NCBI GenBank assembly: GCA_000023185.1
Contig: CP001622.1
Location: 1,860,001-1,924,000 of the forward strand
Origin: Rhizobium leguminosarum bv. trifolii WSM1325
GTDB taxonomy: Bacteria > Pseudomonadota > Alphaproteobacteria > Rhizobiales > Rhizobiaceae
DNA: 64,000 bases
Direction of reading: 5' to 3'
Shown here: positions 1 to 9,260 of the stretch, piece after piece
Numbering within the stretch: position 1 is the stretch's first letter
How the letters are laid out: every line of letters begins with the position of its first letter
Notes under the pieces: model-generated
What the model saw: the letters and a program-made list of their open reading frames with translations, nothing else
The model's database searches: none
What the model was told of the DNA's origin: nothing
Program-made: the position numbers and the translations under genes

Positions 1-912
<912 letters not shown>

Positions 913-938
913 CTATTTCTTACGTGTTGAAAACCGGG

Positions 939-1913
939 TCACTCGCTGTCGAGCACTTGCAGAAGTGCGGCGATATAGCCGTAGCAGAAGGCAAATGCGG
1001 TGGCGGTTGGATCCTTGCCGCTGACGGTCGGCACATGGTCGGGCATCAGCATGTATTTGAAGCCCACCTCCTTGTAGATCCTGGCGGAGCGGACCATGTC
1101 CATGTCGCCTTCTTCAGGGAAGGTCTCCATGAAGGACAGCTTGCCGCCGCGAATATTGCGGAAGTGAACATTGAAGATCTTACCGCGCTGGCCGAACCAG
1201 CGGATGACATCGTCGATTTCCTTGCCGGGATTTTCCAGCATCTCGCCGATCGAACCCTGGCAGAAATTGAGGCCGTGATAGGGGTTTTCGCGCATTAGCA
1301 CGAATTTCTTTAGGCCTTCCACCGTGCCGAGCACCCGCGTGACGCCGCGATAGCCCGGCGGCGTATAGGGATCGTGCGGATGGCAGGCGAGCCGGACGCG
1401 GTTGCTTGCAGCGACAGGAACGACGCGTTCCAGGAAATAGTCGATCCGTTCCCAGTTTTCGTCTTCGGAAAGCACACCGGCAAGGCCGGGCTCGGCCTGC
1501 TGATCCGTCTTGTCCCAGCGGAAGCTCGCATTCAGAGATCCGCCGCGCCCCGGCTCATCCGGCGTACGGGGAATGCCGATCAGGTTGAGATTGTACTTCA
1601 CCGCAGGAATGCCGGCGGCGGCGGTATTCTCGATCAGCTTGCAGACGGCGTCGATCTGTCTGTCGCGATCGGGGCCGGCAAGCAGAATATCAGGATAGGA
1701 AGCCTTCTCGATCGGCTGCGAGGGCAGCGGCAACTGGATCATGTCGAGGATCAGGCCGAAGCTTTCGACCTTGTCGCGATGGCGCTCGAGATCGGAGAGC
1801 GTCCAGCTGCTCGGCTTCCCCGGTGGGTCGGCATTGATATGCTTCACGCCCAGTTGCGCGAAGATACGATAATCGTCGTCGTCCCGCGCGGCGACCTGTG
1901 TTCCCAGATACAT
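939..1913 (-). CDS. uxuA: Mannonate dehydratase
   Basis: Predicted to dehydrate D-mannonate to 2-keto-3-deoxy-D-gluconate in hexuronate catabolism (cytoplasmic TIM barrel of the xylose-isomerase-like type, metal dependent). UxuA-type motifs seen in order are HPHDP, FCQGS, NVHFRN, GDMDM and MPDHVP, which hold the metal and substrate ligands of the family. The start MYLGTQV was chosen because GAAAGAGA lies just upstream; the frame continues further 5' but that part is low-complexity and overlaps the GntR gene in another frame. At 324 residues it is shorter than E. coli UxuA (394), which is common in alphaproteobacteria. It sits 67 bp after the GntR gene, with a perfect palindrome in the gap, and 32 bp before kdgD. 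UxuA and KdgD act on different intermediates, so the operon probably serves a branched uronate or aldarate pathway. Confidence 0.88.
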   Translation of the reverse strand: MYLGTQVAARDDDDYRIFAQLGVKHINADPPGKPSSWTLSDLERHRDKVESFGLILDMIQLPLPSQPIEKASYPDILLAGPDRDRQIDAVCKLIENTAAAGIPAVKYNLNLIGIPRTPDEPGRGGSLNASFRWDKTDQQAEPGLAGVLSEDENWERIDYFLERVVPVAASNRVRLACHPHDPYTPPGYRGVTRVLGTVEGLKKFVLMRENPYHGLNFCQGSIGEMLENPGKEIDDVIRWFGQRGKIFNVHFRNIRGGKLSFMETFPEEGDMDMVRSARIYKEVGFKYMLMPDHVPTVSGKDPTATAFAFCYGYIAALLQVLDSE

Positions 1914-1940
1914 ATTTGAGTCTCTTTCAAAATTATCCAA

Positions 1941-1960
1941 TGTCATATGACATAATATGA
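1941..1960. promoter_or_regulatory. Candidate GntR operator upstream of uxuA
   Basis: TGTCATATGACA (1941-1952) is a perfect 12-bp palindrome and overlaps the word GACATAATATG (1949-1959). The same 11-bp word recurs at 2785-2795 in front of the divergent transporter operon. The site is 28 bp upstream of the uxuA start. Binding by the adjacent GntR protein is inference. Confidence 0.5.
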
Positions 1961-1980
1961 ATTTCGAAGAGTGTCGAGCC

Positions 1981-2691
1981 CTATTGCTGCTCCGCGAGCA
2001 TTCGATAACGGCGTTGGCTGGCCAGCATATGCGCCCGCATTGCCTGTCTCGCCCGCTCCGGATCCTGGTCGGCGATCGCTGACAGGATCTCGACATGTTC
2101 GGCATAGACCTTCTGAAGATAGTCGCGGTCATTGGCCTCGGGAAGCGTCGGAAATTGGCCGCGGGGAATGGCTTTTGGGCCGAATTGGCGCAAGACGGCA
2201 ACATAGAATCGGTTGTTCGTGGCGGCGGCGATTGCCATGTGGAAGGCATAATCCGCCTCCACCGTCTGCTGTCCCGTCTCGATCAGGTTCGCCATCCTGC
2301 GGTTGGCTTCGCGGATCGCCGCTTCCTGCTCGGCGGTGCGGCGATAGGCGGCGATCGCCGCCGCTTCACCCTCGGCGGCCATGCGAAACTCCAGCAATTC
2401 CAGGGTTTCCGGAATGCTCTTGATTTCCACTGGTGTTAAGGAAAGCATCGAATGCGTCTTCGGATCCGCGACGAAGACGCCTTTGCCCTGGATCGGCTTG
2501 ACGAAGCCAGCCGACCTCAGATCGGCTATCGCCTCGCGCACCACAGTGCGGCTGACGCCGAATGTCGCTTCGAGCTGCGGCTCGGTCGGCAGCTGGTCGC
2601 CGACGCGCAGCTTCCCCGTTTCGATTTGCGCCCGCAGCTGATCGATAACCTGTTGCGCCAGTCTTTGCCGGCCCCGGCTGAGTGTCGTCAT
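1981..2691 (-). CDS. GntR-family transcriptional regulator, FadR (FCD) subfamily
   Basis: A 236-residue DNA-binding regulator. An N-terminal winged helix-turn-helix is seen at about residues 10-75 (LPTEPQLEATFGVSRTVVRE, then GFVKPIQGKGVFV). An all-helical FCD ligand domain follows, with the metal or ligand histidine segments ADYAFHMAI and YAEHVEIL. FCD regulators of this kind usually answer to sugar acids or other carboxylates, which fits the co-directional uxuA and kdgD and the divergent importer at 2826. Shared operator-like words on both sides of the gene suggest that it controls both groups and possibly itself. The start is the only ATG in a good position before the intergenic gap. The effector is unknown; uronates, mannonate or KDG are reasonable guesses. 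Confidence 0.88.
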   Translation of the reverse strand: MTTLSRGRQRLAQQVIDQLRAQIETGKLRVGDQLPTEPQLEATFGVSRTVVREAIADLRSAGFVKPIQGKGVFVADPKTHSMLSLTPVEIKSIPETLELLEFRMAAEGEAAAIAAYRRTAEQEAAIREANRRMANLIETGQQTVEADYAFHMAIAAATNNRFYVAVLRQFGPKAIPRGQFPTLPEANDRDYLQKVYAEHVEILSAIADQDPERARQAMRAHMLASQRRYRMLAEQQ

Positions 2692-2762
2692 TTCGGCTCC
2701 CCCAATCCCTTCGCATCAAGTCTCTGTCGCCCGGGACTTGTCAATCTTATCGGACTTCGTTA

Positions 2763-2795
2763 AATCATAATACGACATACGGACGACATAATATG
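2763..2795. promoter_or_regulatory. Candidate GntR operator upstream of the ABC importer
   Basis: The region holds two related half-sites, ATAATACGACATA and ACGACATAATATG. The second contains GACATAATATG (2785-2795), which is identical to the word in front of uxuA. It lies 30-60 bp before the binding-protein gene. The role as an operator is inferred from position and repetition only. Confidence 0.45.
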
Positions 2796-2825
2796 TTTCC
2801 TATAGTAATCCAGGGAGGAGTGACA

Positions 2826-4421
2826 ATGAAGCATTTTTCTAAGAGCTTGTTCGTCGGTGCCGTCATCGGCGCCCTGACGATATCGGCAGCGCAGCTGCAG
2901 GCCGCCACGCCGCAGGACCAGCTGGTGATTGGCACTTCGCTGGCGCAGGTTTTGTCGCTCGATCCGCAGCAGGCGACCGAAGGCAAGGCGGTCGAAATCA
3001 TGTCGAATCTGTACGATCGGCTGGTTGCCAGCACGGCTGATGGCAAGATCCTTCCGCAACTGGCGGAAAGCTGGAAGATTGACGACAAGGGCATCACCTT
3101 TACGCTGCGCAAGGCCAATTTCGCCTCCGGTAACCCGGTCACCTCGAAGGATGTCGTCTATTCACTGGCGCGGCTCCTGAAAATGGACCAGGCCGCCGCC
3201 GCTAACCTCAAGCGCGTCGGCTACGACAAGGACAATGTCGAAAAGCTCGTCAAGGCCGTCGACGATCAGACGGTGCGGATCGATCTCTCCGACCAGGTGA
3301 CGGCAGAGCTTCTGCTCTATCGGCTGACAACGACGACGACCAGCGTGGTCGACAGCGTCGAAGTCGAGAGCCACGCCGTCGATAACGACTACGGAAACGC
3401 GTGGATGCGAACGCATTCTGCCGGCTCCGGTCCGTTTACCCTCAATCGCTGGTCTCCGAACGAACTGGTGATCCTCGACGCCAACAAGGACTATATGGCA
3501 GGCACGCCGAAGATGCGTCGCGTCATCGTCCGGCATGTGCCTGAAAGCCAGGTCGAGCGGCTGATGCTTGAACGCGGCGATATCGATATTGCCAGCGCCT
3601 TGACCGCATCGGATCTCGCGACGTTCCAGACCAAGAAAGGCTTTGCCATCCAGCGTATTCCGACGGGCGGTTTCTACGTGCTGTCGATGAATGCCGGCAA
3701 CAAATACCTCGCCAATCCGAAGGTTCGCGAAGCCATCGCCTATGGCATCGACTACAAGGGCATCGAAAAGACGATCATGGGCCCTTACGGCCGGGCGAGA
3801 AACGTTCCCGTTCCGGAGAATTTCGAATATGCCATCCCGAACCCCGATTGGCATCTCGACGTCGAAAAGTCGAAACAGCTGCTGAGCGAGGCAGGCTTCA
3901 AGGACGGCTTTTCGCTGACGCTGAAGACCATCGCGCAAACGCCGCGCATCGATCTTGCCACCGCCATCCAGGCATCGCTTGCTCAAGTTGGCATCAAGAT
4001 CGACATCCAGCAGGGCAACGGCTCGGAAATCATCGCCGCCCATCGCGCCAGGGATTTCGATCTGCTGATCCCGCAGACCAGCGCCTATATGCCGAACGTG
4101 CTCGGCTCGATGGAGCAGTTTTCCTCCAATCCCGACAATTCGAAGGAAGCCAACAATGCCGGCAATTTCGTCTGGCGCTCGGCCTGGGATATTCCGGAAC
4201 TCACGGCGCTGACGGCGAAAGCATCGATGGAGCCGGACGCCAAGAAGCGTGGCGAACTCTATGTTCAGATGCAGAAGATGTTCGTCGAACAGAAGCCGGC
4301 GGTGCTTCCGCTCTTCGAGCGCTTTGAGCCGATCGTCCTCAATAGCAAGGTCGAGGGATATGTGGGGCATCCGTCTCAGCTGACGCGTCTCGAGAACGTC
4401 ACCAAGGTCGAAACCCAGTAA
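2826..4421 (+). CDS. ABC transporter substrate-binding protein, family 5 (peptide/nickel/oligosaccharide type)
   Basis: Periplasmic receptor of 531 residues for the importer encoded by the next four genes. It starts with a lysine-containing n-region and hydrophobic core (MKHFSKSLFVGAVIGALTI), with likely cleavage after AQLQA. The mature part has the SBP_bac_5 layout, including LAESWKIDDKGITFTLR and the YGIDYKGIEKTIMGPYG segment. The start is fixed by a strong GGGAGGAG 5 bp upstream. Family 5 receptors carry peptides, but also oligosaccharides, opines and sugar acids. The divergent uxuA-kdgD group makes a uronate-derived oligomer a fair inference, and sequence alone cannot decide it. A 20-bp gap leads to the first permease gene. 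Confidence 0.9.
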   Translation: MKHFSKSLFVGAVIGALTISAAQLQAATPQDQLVIGTSLAQVLSLDPQQATEGKAVEIMSNLYDRLVASTADGKILPQLAESWKIDDKGITFTLRKANFASGNPVTSKDVVYSLARLLKMDQAAAANLKRVGYDKDNVEKLVKAVDDQTVRIDLSDQVTAELLLYRLTTTTTSVVDSVEVESHAVDNDYGNAWMRTHSAGSGPFTLNRWSPNELVILDANKDYMAGTPKMRRVIVRHVPESQVERLMLERGDIDIASALTASDLATFQTKKGFAIQRIPTGGFYVLSMNAGNKYLANPKVREAIAYGIDYKGIEKTIMGPYGRARNVPVPENFEYAIPNPDWHLDVEKSKQLLSEAGFKDGFSLTLKTIAQTPRIDLATAIQASLAQVGIKIDIQQGNGSEIIAAHRARDFDLLIPQTSAYMPNVLGSMEQFSSNPDNSKEANNAGNFVWRSAWDIPELTALTAKASMEPDAKKRGELYVQMQKMFVEQKPAVLPLFERFEPIVLNSKVEGYVGHPSQLTRLENVTKVETQ

Positions 4422-4441
4422 TACTTCCAGGACAGCCGATC

Positions 4442-5470
4442 ATGAAGGAACTCTCCGTAGCCGAATTTGGCCGACGCCTGGCGCATTTGCTGGTCAGCCT
4501 GTTCATCCTCTTATGTGTGACCTTCGTGATCGGCCGTATCCTGCCCACCGATCCGGTCGGCGCGATTGTCGGCGAGCTCGCGGATCCCGCCGCCTATGCG
4601 GCGATGCGGGCGCGTCTCGGGCTCGATCTGCCGATCTACCAGCAGTTTTTCCTCTATCTGAACGGGCTGGCCCACGGTGATTTCGGCACCGCCGTCCTCA
4701 CCGGCAATCCCGTCTCTTCGGATCTCGCTCAAGCCTTTCCTGCGACATTCGAACTGGCGACGCTGGCGGTGATCATTTCGACCTTCGTCGGTGTCCCGCT
4801 CGGGTTGGTCGCAGCACTGTTTCGAGATAGCTTCATCGACAAGACGGCCCGCGTGGTCGCGCTCGTCGGTCATTCGATCCCGGTTTTCTGGTTCGGCATC
4901 GTCGGGCTCGTCATCTTCTATGCCGGCCTCAACTGGGTCGGCGGGCCGGGCAGGATCGATGTGTTTTACGAGGGTCTCGTCACGCCGCGCACCGGGCTGT
5001 TGTTGATCGACAGCCTGCTGCAGGGCGAGACGGAAATCTTCTGGAATGCACTCGGCCATATCATTCTTCCGGCTGTCATTCTCGCCTACGCGGCGATGGC
5101 CTACATCACCCGCATGACACGCAGCTTCACCCTGGAGCAGTTGAGCCAGGATTATGTCATCGCGGCCCGAGCCAAGGGTGTGAGCCCGCTCGGCACGATC
5201 TGGCACCACGTCCTGCCGAACATTGCGGTGCAGCTGATCACCATCCTGGCCATTTCCTATGGCGGTCTGCTCGAAGGCGCTGTCGTGACCGAGATCGTTT
5301 TCTCCTGGCCGGGCATTGGCCAGTACATGACCAACGCGCTGATGATCGGCGACATGAACGCCATCGTCGCCGGCACCATCATTGTGGGATTCATTTTCAT
5401 GTTGTTGAACTTCCTGGCCGACGTCGCTTACGCCGTCTTTGATCCGCGCATGCGGGAGGCGGCCCGATGA
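4442..5470 (+). CDS. ABC transporter permease, DppB/OppB type
   Basis: Inner-membrane permease subunit (342 residues) of the family 5 importer. A first membrane helix is seen at about residues 12-32, followed by the long periplasmic stretch typical of DppB (including the PTDPVGAIVGELADP region) and then five further helices. The EAA-type coupling loop for the ATPases is AARAKGVSPLGTIWHHVLPN, near residues 240-260. The gene ends in a 4-bp overlap with the next permease, indicating translational coupling. Order and spacing match dpp/opp operons. Confidence 0.9.
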   Translation: MKELSVAEFGRRLAHLLVSLFILLCVTFVIGRILPTDPVGAIVGELADPAAYAAMRARLGLDLPIYQQFFLYLNGLAHGDFGTAVLTGNPVSSDLAQAFPATFELATLAVIISTFVGVPLGLVAALFRDSFIDKTARVVALVGHSIPVFWFGIVGLVIFYAGLNWVGGPGRIDVFYEGLVTPRTGLLLIDSLLQGETEIFWNALGHIILPAVILAYAAMAYITRMTRSFTLEQLSQDYVIAARAKGVSPLGTIWHHVLPNIAVQLITILAISYGGLLEGAVVTEIVFSWPGIGQYMTNALMIGDMNAIVAGTIIVGFIFMLLNFLADVAYAVFDPRMREAAR

Positions 5471-6369
5471 GCGATGTCATCCGCAGCGAAATAGAGATCC
5501 GCCCTCCAAGTGTGTCGACCCGTATCGCGGCGTCGTTTGCGCGCGCCGGCCGCAAATTGGCCCACGAGCCGCTTGGTCTTGCCGGTTTCGTCATCCTTGG
5601 TCTGCTTTGTTTGATCGCGATCTTCGCGCCGCTCCTGGCGCCCTACGATCCGGTTATACAGTCGCTTGGCGATGCCTTGCAGCCGCCGAGCCTCGCGCAC
5701 CTGGCAGGCACGGACGAATTCGGCCGGGACATCTTGAGCCGCCTCATCTTCGGCACGCGCATCACCATCCAGACCGTGCTGTCGATCTCCTTGATCGTCG
5801 GCCCGATCGGCCTGTTGATCGGCGTCGTCGCCGGTTTCTTCGGAGGGCGCACCGATGCGCTGCTGATGCGCGCCACCGATATCGTTCTGTCTTTCCCGTC
5901 GCTGATCCTGGCTTTGGCTTTTGCTGCGGCACTCGGCGCCGGCTTGACCACGGCAATCATCGCGATCTCGTTGACCGCATGGCCGCCGATTGCGAGACTC
6001 GCGCGCGCCGAGGCCCTTGTCGTCAGAAACGCCGACTATGTGGTCGCCGCCCGCCTTTATGGCGCCTCGCCGATGCGCATTCTTCTTCTCTATATCGCGC
6101 CGATGTGCGTTCCCTCCGTCATCGTTCGGCTGACGCTCAACATGGCGGGCATCATTCTGACGGCAGCTTCGCTTGGCTTCCTCGGGCTTGGCGCCCAGCC
6201 GCCGGCGCCGGAATGGGGCGCGATGATCTCCAGCGGCCGCAAGTTCATGCTCGATTATTGGTGGGTCGCCGTGATGCCGGGTATCGCCATCCTCCTCACC
6301 AGCCTTGCCTTCAACATCGCCGGAGATGCTCTGCGCGACCTTTTGGATCCCCGCCATGCAAGATCGTGA
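5467..6369 (+). CDS. ABC transporter permease, DppC/OppC type
   Basis: Second inner-membrane permease (300 residues). It has the DppC N-terminal signature: a cytoplasmic lead, one helix (LGLAGFVILGLLCLIAIFAP), then the HLAGTDEFGRDILSRLIFG segment that is nearly diagnostic of this subunit. The coupling loop is AARLYGASPMRILLLYIAP at about residues 192-210, and LGLGAQPPAPEWG follows near the C-terminus. It overlaps the preceding permease gene by 4 bp and the following ATPase gene by 14 bp, so the five genes are almost certainly one transcript. Confidence 0.92.
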   Translation: MSDVIRSEIEIRPPSVSTRIAASFARAGRKLAHEPLGLAGFVILGLLCLIAIFAPLLAPYDPVIQSLGDALQPPSLAHLAGTDEFGRDILSRLIFGTRITIQTVLSISLIVGPIGLLIGVVAGFFGGRTDALLMRATDIVLSFPSLILALAFAAALGAGLTTAIIAISLTAWPPIARLARAEALVVRNADYVVAARLYGASPMRILLLYIAPMCVPSVIVRLTLNMAGIILTAASLGFLGLGAQPPAPEWGAMISSGRKFMLDYWWVAVMPGIAILLTSLAFNIAGDALRDLLDPRHARS

Positions 6370-7201
6370 TCTGCAGCCCGTTCTTTCCGTCGAAGGATTG
6401 ACCGTCCGTTTCGGCCGAGGCGCCGTACCCGCCGTCTCCAATGTCAGTTTCGACGTCGGGCGCGAACGCGTCGGGATTGTCGGCGAATCCGGTTCCGGCA
6501 AATCGACGACAGGTCGCGCGATCATGCGCCTTTTGCCGCCGGCCGCGGTGGTCTCGGCCGAACGCATGGATCTTAGCGGCGATCCGTTGCTTTCAAAGAG
6601 TGAGCGTCAGATGGGCGCGCTGCGCGGCAAGGACATCGCGCTGATCATGCAGGATCCGCGCTATTCGCTGAATCCGGTGCTTTCGATCGGTAAGCAGATC
6701 GCCGAAGCCGCCCGCCTTCACCTCGGTCTTCATAAGAAACAGGCGCATGAGGCTGCCCGCGCCATGCTGGAGCGCGTGCGCATCAGCGATCCGGAGCGGG
6801 TCATGGCGCTTTATCCGCACCAGATATCGGGCGGCATGGGCCAGCGCGTGATGATCGCCATGATGCTGCTGGCGCGGCCGAAGCTTGTCATCGCCGACGA
6901 GCCGACCTCGGCGCTTGATGTCAGCGTCCGCAAGGACGTGCTGCTGCTGCTTGATGAACTGGTGCGCGAGAATAATTCCGGACTGCTGTTGATCAGCCAC
7001 GACATTCGCATGGTGGCAGCTTTTTGCGAGCGCATCATCGTCATGTATGCCGGCCGGATCGTGGAAACGCTGACCTGTCTCGAGGAGGCGCGCCATCCCT
7101 ATACCCGCGGGCTGATCGCTGCGCTGCCCGACCCCAGGAATCCGGTTCGCCGGCTTGCAGTTCTCGACAGGACGAAACTCGATCTGGAGACGGCGCAATG
7201 A
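6356..7201 (+). CDS. ABC transporter ATP-binding protein, DppD/OppD type
   Basis: Cytoplasmic ATPase, 281 residues. Walker A is GESGSGKST (about residues 43-51), the signature is ISGGMGQRV (about 158) and Walker B is [13 protein letters not shown], followed by the switch histidine in LLISHD. The C-terminal [14 protein letters not shown] extension is characteristic of oligopeptide-type ATPases. The signature has GMGQR where GQRQR is usual, a common variant in this subunit. The start at 6356 gives the usual N-terminus ([15 protein letters not shown]) and overlaps the permease gene; a longer upstream frame adds a segment without family similarity. It ends with an ATGA overlap to the partner ATPase. 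Confidence 0.9.
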   Translation: MQDRDLQPVLSVEGLTVRFGRGAVPAVSNVSFDVGRERVGIVGESGSGKSTTGRAIMRLLPPAAVVSAERMDLSGDPLLSKSERQMGALRGKDIALIMQDPRYSLNPVLSIGKQIAEAARLHLGLHKKQAHEAARAMLERVRISDPERVMALYPHQISGGMGQRVMIAMMLLARPKLVIADEPTSALDVSVRKDVLLLLDELVRENNSGLLLISHDIRMVAAFCERIIVMYAGRIVETLTCLEEARHPYTRGLIAALPDPRNPVRRLAVLDRTKLDLETAQ

Positions 7202-7941
7202 TCAATGTGCGTGACCTCGATGTCGTCTTTGCCTCTGGCAAGACTAGCAACCATGTCGTCAGGGGCATCAGTTTTCAGGTCAACCAGGGGGAGACCCTTG
7301 GCATTGTCGGTGAATCCGGATGCGGCAAATCGACGGTGCTGCGTTGCCTGGCCGGCATGGAGGCCGGTTGGACCGGTCACATCGAGCTTGGCGGCAAACC
7401 GATCGGCAAGAAGCGCTCCCGCGAGGAGCTGAAATTTGCCCAGATGGTGTTTCAGGACCCTTACGGATCCCTGCATCCGCGCCATCGTATCGGCACCGCC
7501 CTGGCGGAACCGCTGCGCGCGATGGGCCATTCCGATATCTGGTCGAAGGTCGAAAGGGCTTTGATCCAGGTCGGTTTGCCGGCGAGCTTCGCAAACCGTT
7601 TTCCGCACGAACTTTCCGGCGGCCAGAGGCAGAGGGTGGCAATCGCCCGGGCCCTGATCCTGTCGCCGCCCATCCTGTTGCTCGACGAGCCGACATCGGC
7701 GCTCGACGTCTCGGTCCAGGCCGAAATCCTGAACCTGCTGGCCGATCAGCGCGAGGAAAAGGGCCTGACCTATCTGCTTGTCAGCCACGACCTCGCAGTC
7801 ATCGCCCATATGTGCGACCGGGTGCTGATCATGAAGAACGGTTGCTTTGTGGACGAGCTCACCAAAGCGGATCTGCAGGCCGGCACCACGCATGATGCCT
7901 ATGCGCGAGAACTGTTTGAGGCGAGTTTTATCGAGGCTTGA
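7198..7941 (+). CDS. ABC transporter ATP-binding protein, DppF/OppF type
   Basis: Second ATPase of the importer (247 residues), starting inside the stop of its partner (ATGA). Walker A is GESGCGKST (about residues 38-46), the signature LSGGQRQRVAIARAL (about 139) and Walker [15 protein letters not shown], with VSHDLAVIAHMCDR after it. It is about 70 residues shorter than typical OppF because the C-terminal extension is brief, so this subunit may be a compact variant. It is the last gene of the operon; the convergent LacI gene ends 22 bp downstream. Confidence 0.9.
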   Translation: MINVRDLDVVFASGKTSNHVVRGISFQVNQGETLGIVGESGCGKSTVLRCLAGMEAGWTGHIELGGKPIGKKRSREELKFAQMVFQDPYGSLHPRHRIGTALAEPLRAMGHSDIWSKVERALIQVGLPASFANRFPHELSGGQRQRVAIARALILSPPILLLDEPTSALDVSVQAEILNLLADQREEKGLTYLLVSHDLAVIAHMCDRVLIMKNGCFVDELTKADLQAGTTHDAYARELFEASFIEA

Positions 7942-7963
7942 TATCCTCGATCGCGGTGTGGGT

Positions 7964-9016
7964 TCAGCGGCCCGCCGTTGCGGCAGGGATGCGGACAGCC
8001 GCAACGCTGCCCCTTTCGACAAGATGGCAGGCAAGCTCGACCCGCCGCCGTGGGGCCGCAAGGCCGAGCATCATGTCGCGCAAAAGATCGAGCGCGGTGG
8101 CGCCGAGTTCGCGCATCGGAATATGCACCGTCGAGAGCGGTGGATTGAGAAAGGCCGACTGCGGCAGGTCGTCTATGCCCATCACCGAGATGTCCTGCGG
8201 TACGGCATAACCCATCGCCTGCAATCCGCGCACCGCACCATTGGCAAGGCTGTCGCCCGCCGTCAGGATGGCGGTGAAGGTGAGGCCTTTCTCGCGGACA
8301 AGACGGGTGACGGCCTCGGCGCCGAGTTCCGGCAGCCAGTCATCGACTTCGAGCACCAGATCGGCATCGGCCGTCAGCCCATGATGCTGCAGGGCATCGC
8401 GCCAGCCCTCAAGGCGCCGCTCGATGGTCCGCCGCCCCGGCCTCAGCATGAACAGGATGCGTTCATGCCCGGCCTTGATCAGCCGCTCGGCAGCGATGAA
8501 GGCGGCTGAACGGTTGCAGGGTGTCACACTCGAAAGCCGCATATAGGGATCGTCGCTGTTGACCAGCACGACAGGTTTTCCAAGATCGGCGGCCGCTGCC
8601 AGCATCTCCTCTTCATCAACGGTCATGATCAGCATGCCGCCGAAGCTCGGATCGTCACGCATCTCGGCGACGACGCGGGCTTCATCCCCCTTGTCGGCGA
8701 TGGGGCGCATCGCCAGTTCGATGCCGAGGGCGGTTGCACGCGCATTCAATCCTTCGAGCACATAGAGCGTGAACTGGTTGCGGACATAGTCGATCATCGC
8801 CGCGCCGGAGGCGACGAGCATGACCTTCTTGCCGGCAACGCTGGCCGGCAGCGCGTAGCTGACCGCACTCGCCGTTTCCAGCACCAGCTTGCGGATCTCC
8901 GGCCTGACGCCCTTTTCGCCGGCCAGCGCACGCGACACCGTGCTGATCGAGACGCCGCATCGGGCGGCAATGTCGTCGAGGCGCGTGCGCCTGCCTTTTT
9001 TCTCTTCCGCCGCCAT
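7964..9016 (-). CDS. LacI-family transcriptional regulator
   Basis: A 350-residue repressor-type regulator. The helix-turn-helix and hinge helix are at the N-terminus (TRLDDIAARCGVSISTVSRAL, about residues 11-31, listed here in two parts: TRLDDIAARCG and VSISTVSRAL). A periplasmic-binding-protein-like sugar domain follows, with DISVMGIDDLPQSAFLNPPL near residue 285, the usual LacI effector-domain landmark. The start was set at MAAEEKKG because GGAGACGAC precedes it; an upstream in-frame ATG at 9085 has no such site and would run through the operator-like palindrome. It is divergent from the 840-residue gene and the sugar ABC genes, which are its likely targets. The inducer is unknown, probably the transported saccharide or a breakdown product. 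Confidence 0.9.
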   Translation of the reverse strand: MAAEEKKGRRTRLDDIAARCGVSISTVSRALAGEKGVRPEIRKLVLETASAVSYALPASVAGKKVMLVASGAAMIDYVRNQFTLYVLEGLNARATALGIELAMRPIADKGDEARVVAEMRDDPSFGGMLIMTVDEEEMLAAAADLGKPVVLVNSDDPYMRLSSVTPCNRSAAFIAAERLIKAGHERILFMLRPGRRTIERRLEGWRDALQHHGLTADADLVLEVDDWLPELGAEAVTRLVREKGLTFTAILTAGDSLANGAVRGLQAMGYAVPQDISVMGIDDLPQSAFLNPPLSTVHIPMRELGATALDLLRDMMLGLAAPRRRVELACHLVERGSVAAVRIPAATAGR

Positions 9017-9058
9017 GTCGTCTCCTCGCTCCCAACTATTATGCAAAAATCTTTCAGA

Positions 9059-9066
9059 TTGCGCAA
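9059..9066. promoter_or_regulatory. Candidate LacI-family operator core
   Basis: TTGCGCAA is a perfect palindrome with a central CG, as in many LacI-family operators. It is 43 bp upstream of the lacI-type start. A second palindrome, ACAATTGT (9082-9089), with flanking GC..GC symmetry, lies 16 bp further on. Both are in the divergent promoter region. Assignment is by position and symmetry only. Confidence 0.4.
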
Positions 9067-9187
9067 ATGGAATGCCTATGCACAATTGTTGCTGAGGAGT
9101 CCGCGGCAGCGGCAGAGCAGGGAGGCTTTGAAATGTGGCTAGACGGCCAGTCGATGCGTCGGCGTTTTACCCGGCGTCTCAAGGATC

Positions 9188-9235
9188 GAGCATGATGCCG
9201 AAAAGTGTGAGCGGTTTTCGGACGACATCATGCTC
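9188..9235. repeat. Intergenic palindromic repeat, family A
   Basis: A 48-bp palindrome whose 10-bp ends GAGCATGATG and CATCATGCTC are perfectly complementary, with the inner pair CCGAAAA / TTTTCGG. Related copies are at 16314, 23300, 39837 and 45920. It lies just before the 840-residue gene. This is the usual type of dispersed rhizobial hairpin element; the function is unknown. Confidence 0.7.
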
Positions 9236-9260
9236 TAGCTGTTCTAGGGCGGGCTGAAGC

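Noticed and set aside
2738..2766. TTGTCA-N17-TAAATC as promoter of the peptide-family importer
   Set aside because: The -10 box matches only three of six bases, too weak to annotate.
3162..4370. 402-codon open frame opposite the family 5 receptor
   Set aside because: Antisense shadow; no ribosome site or family match.
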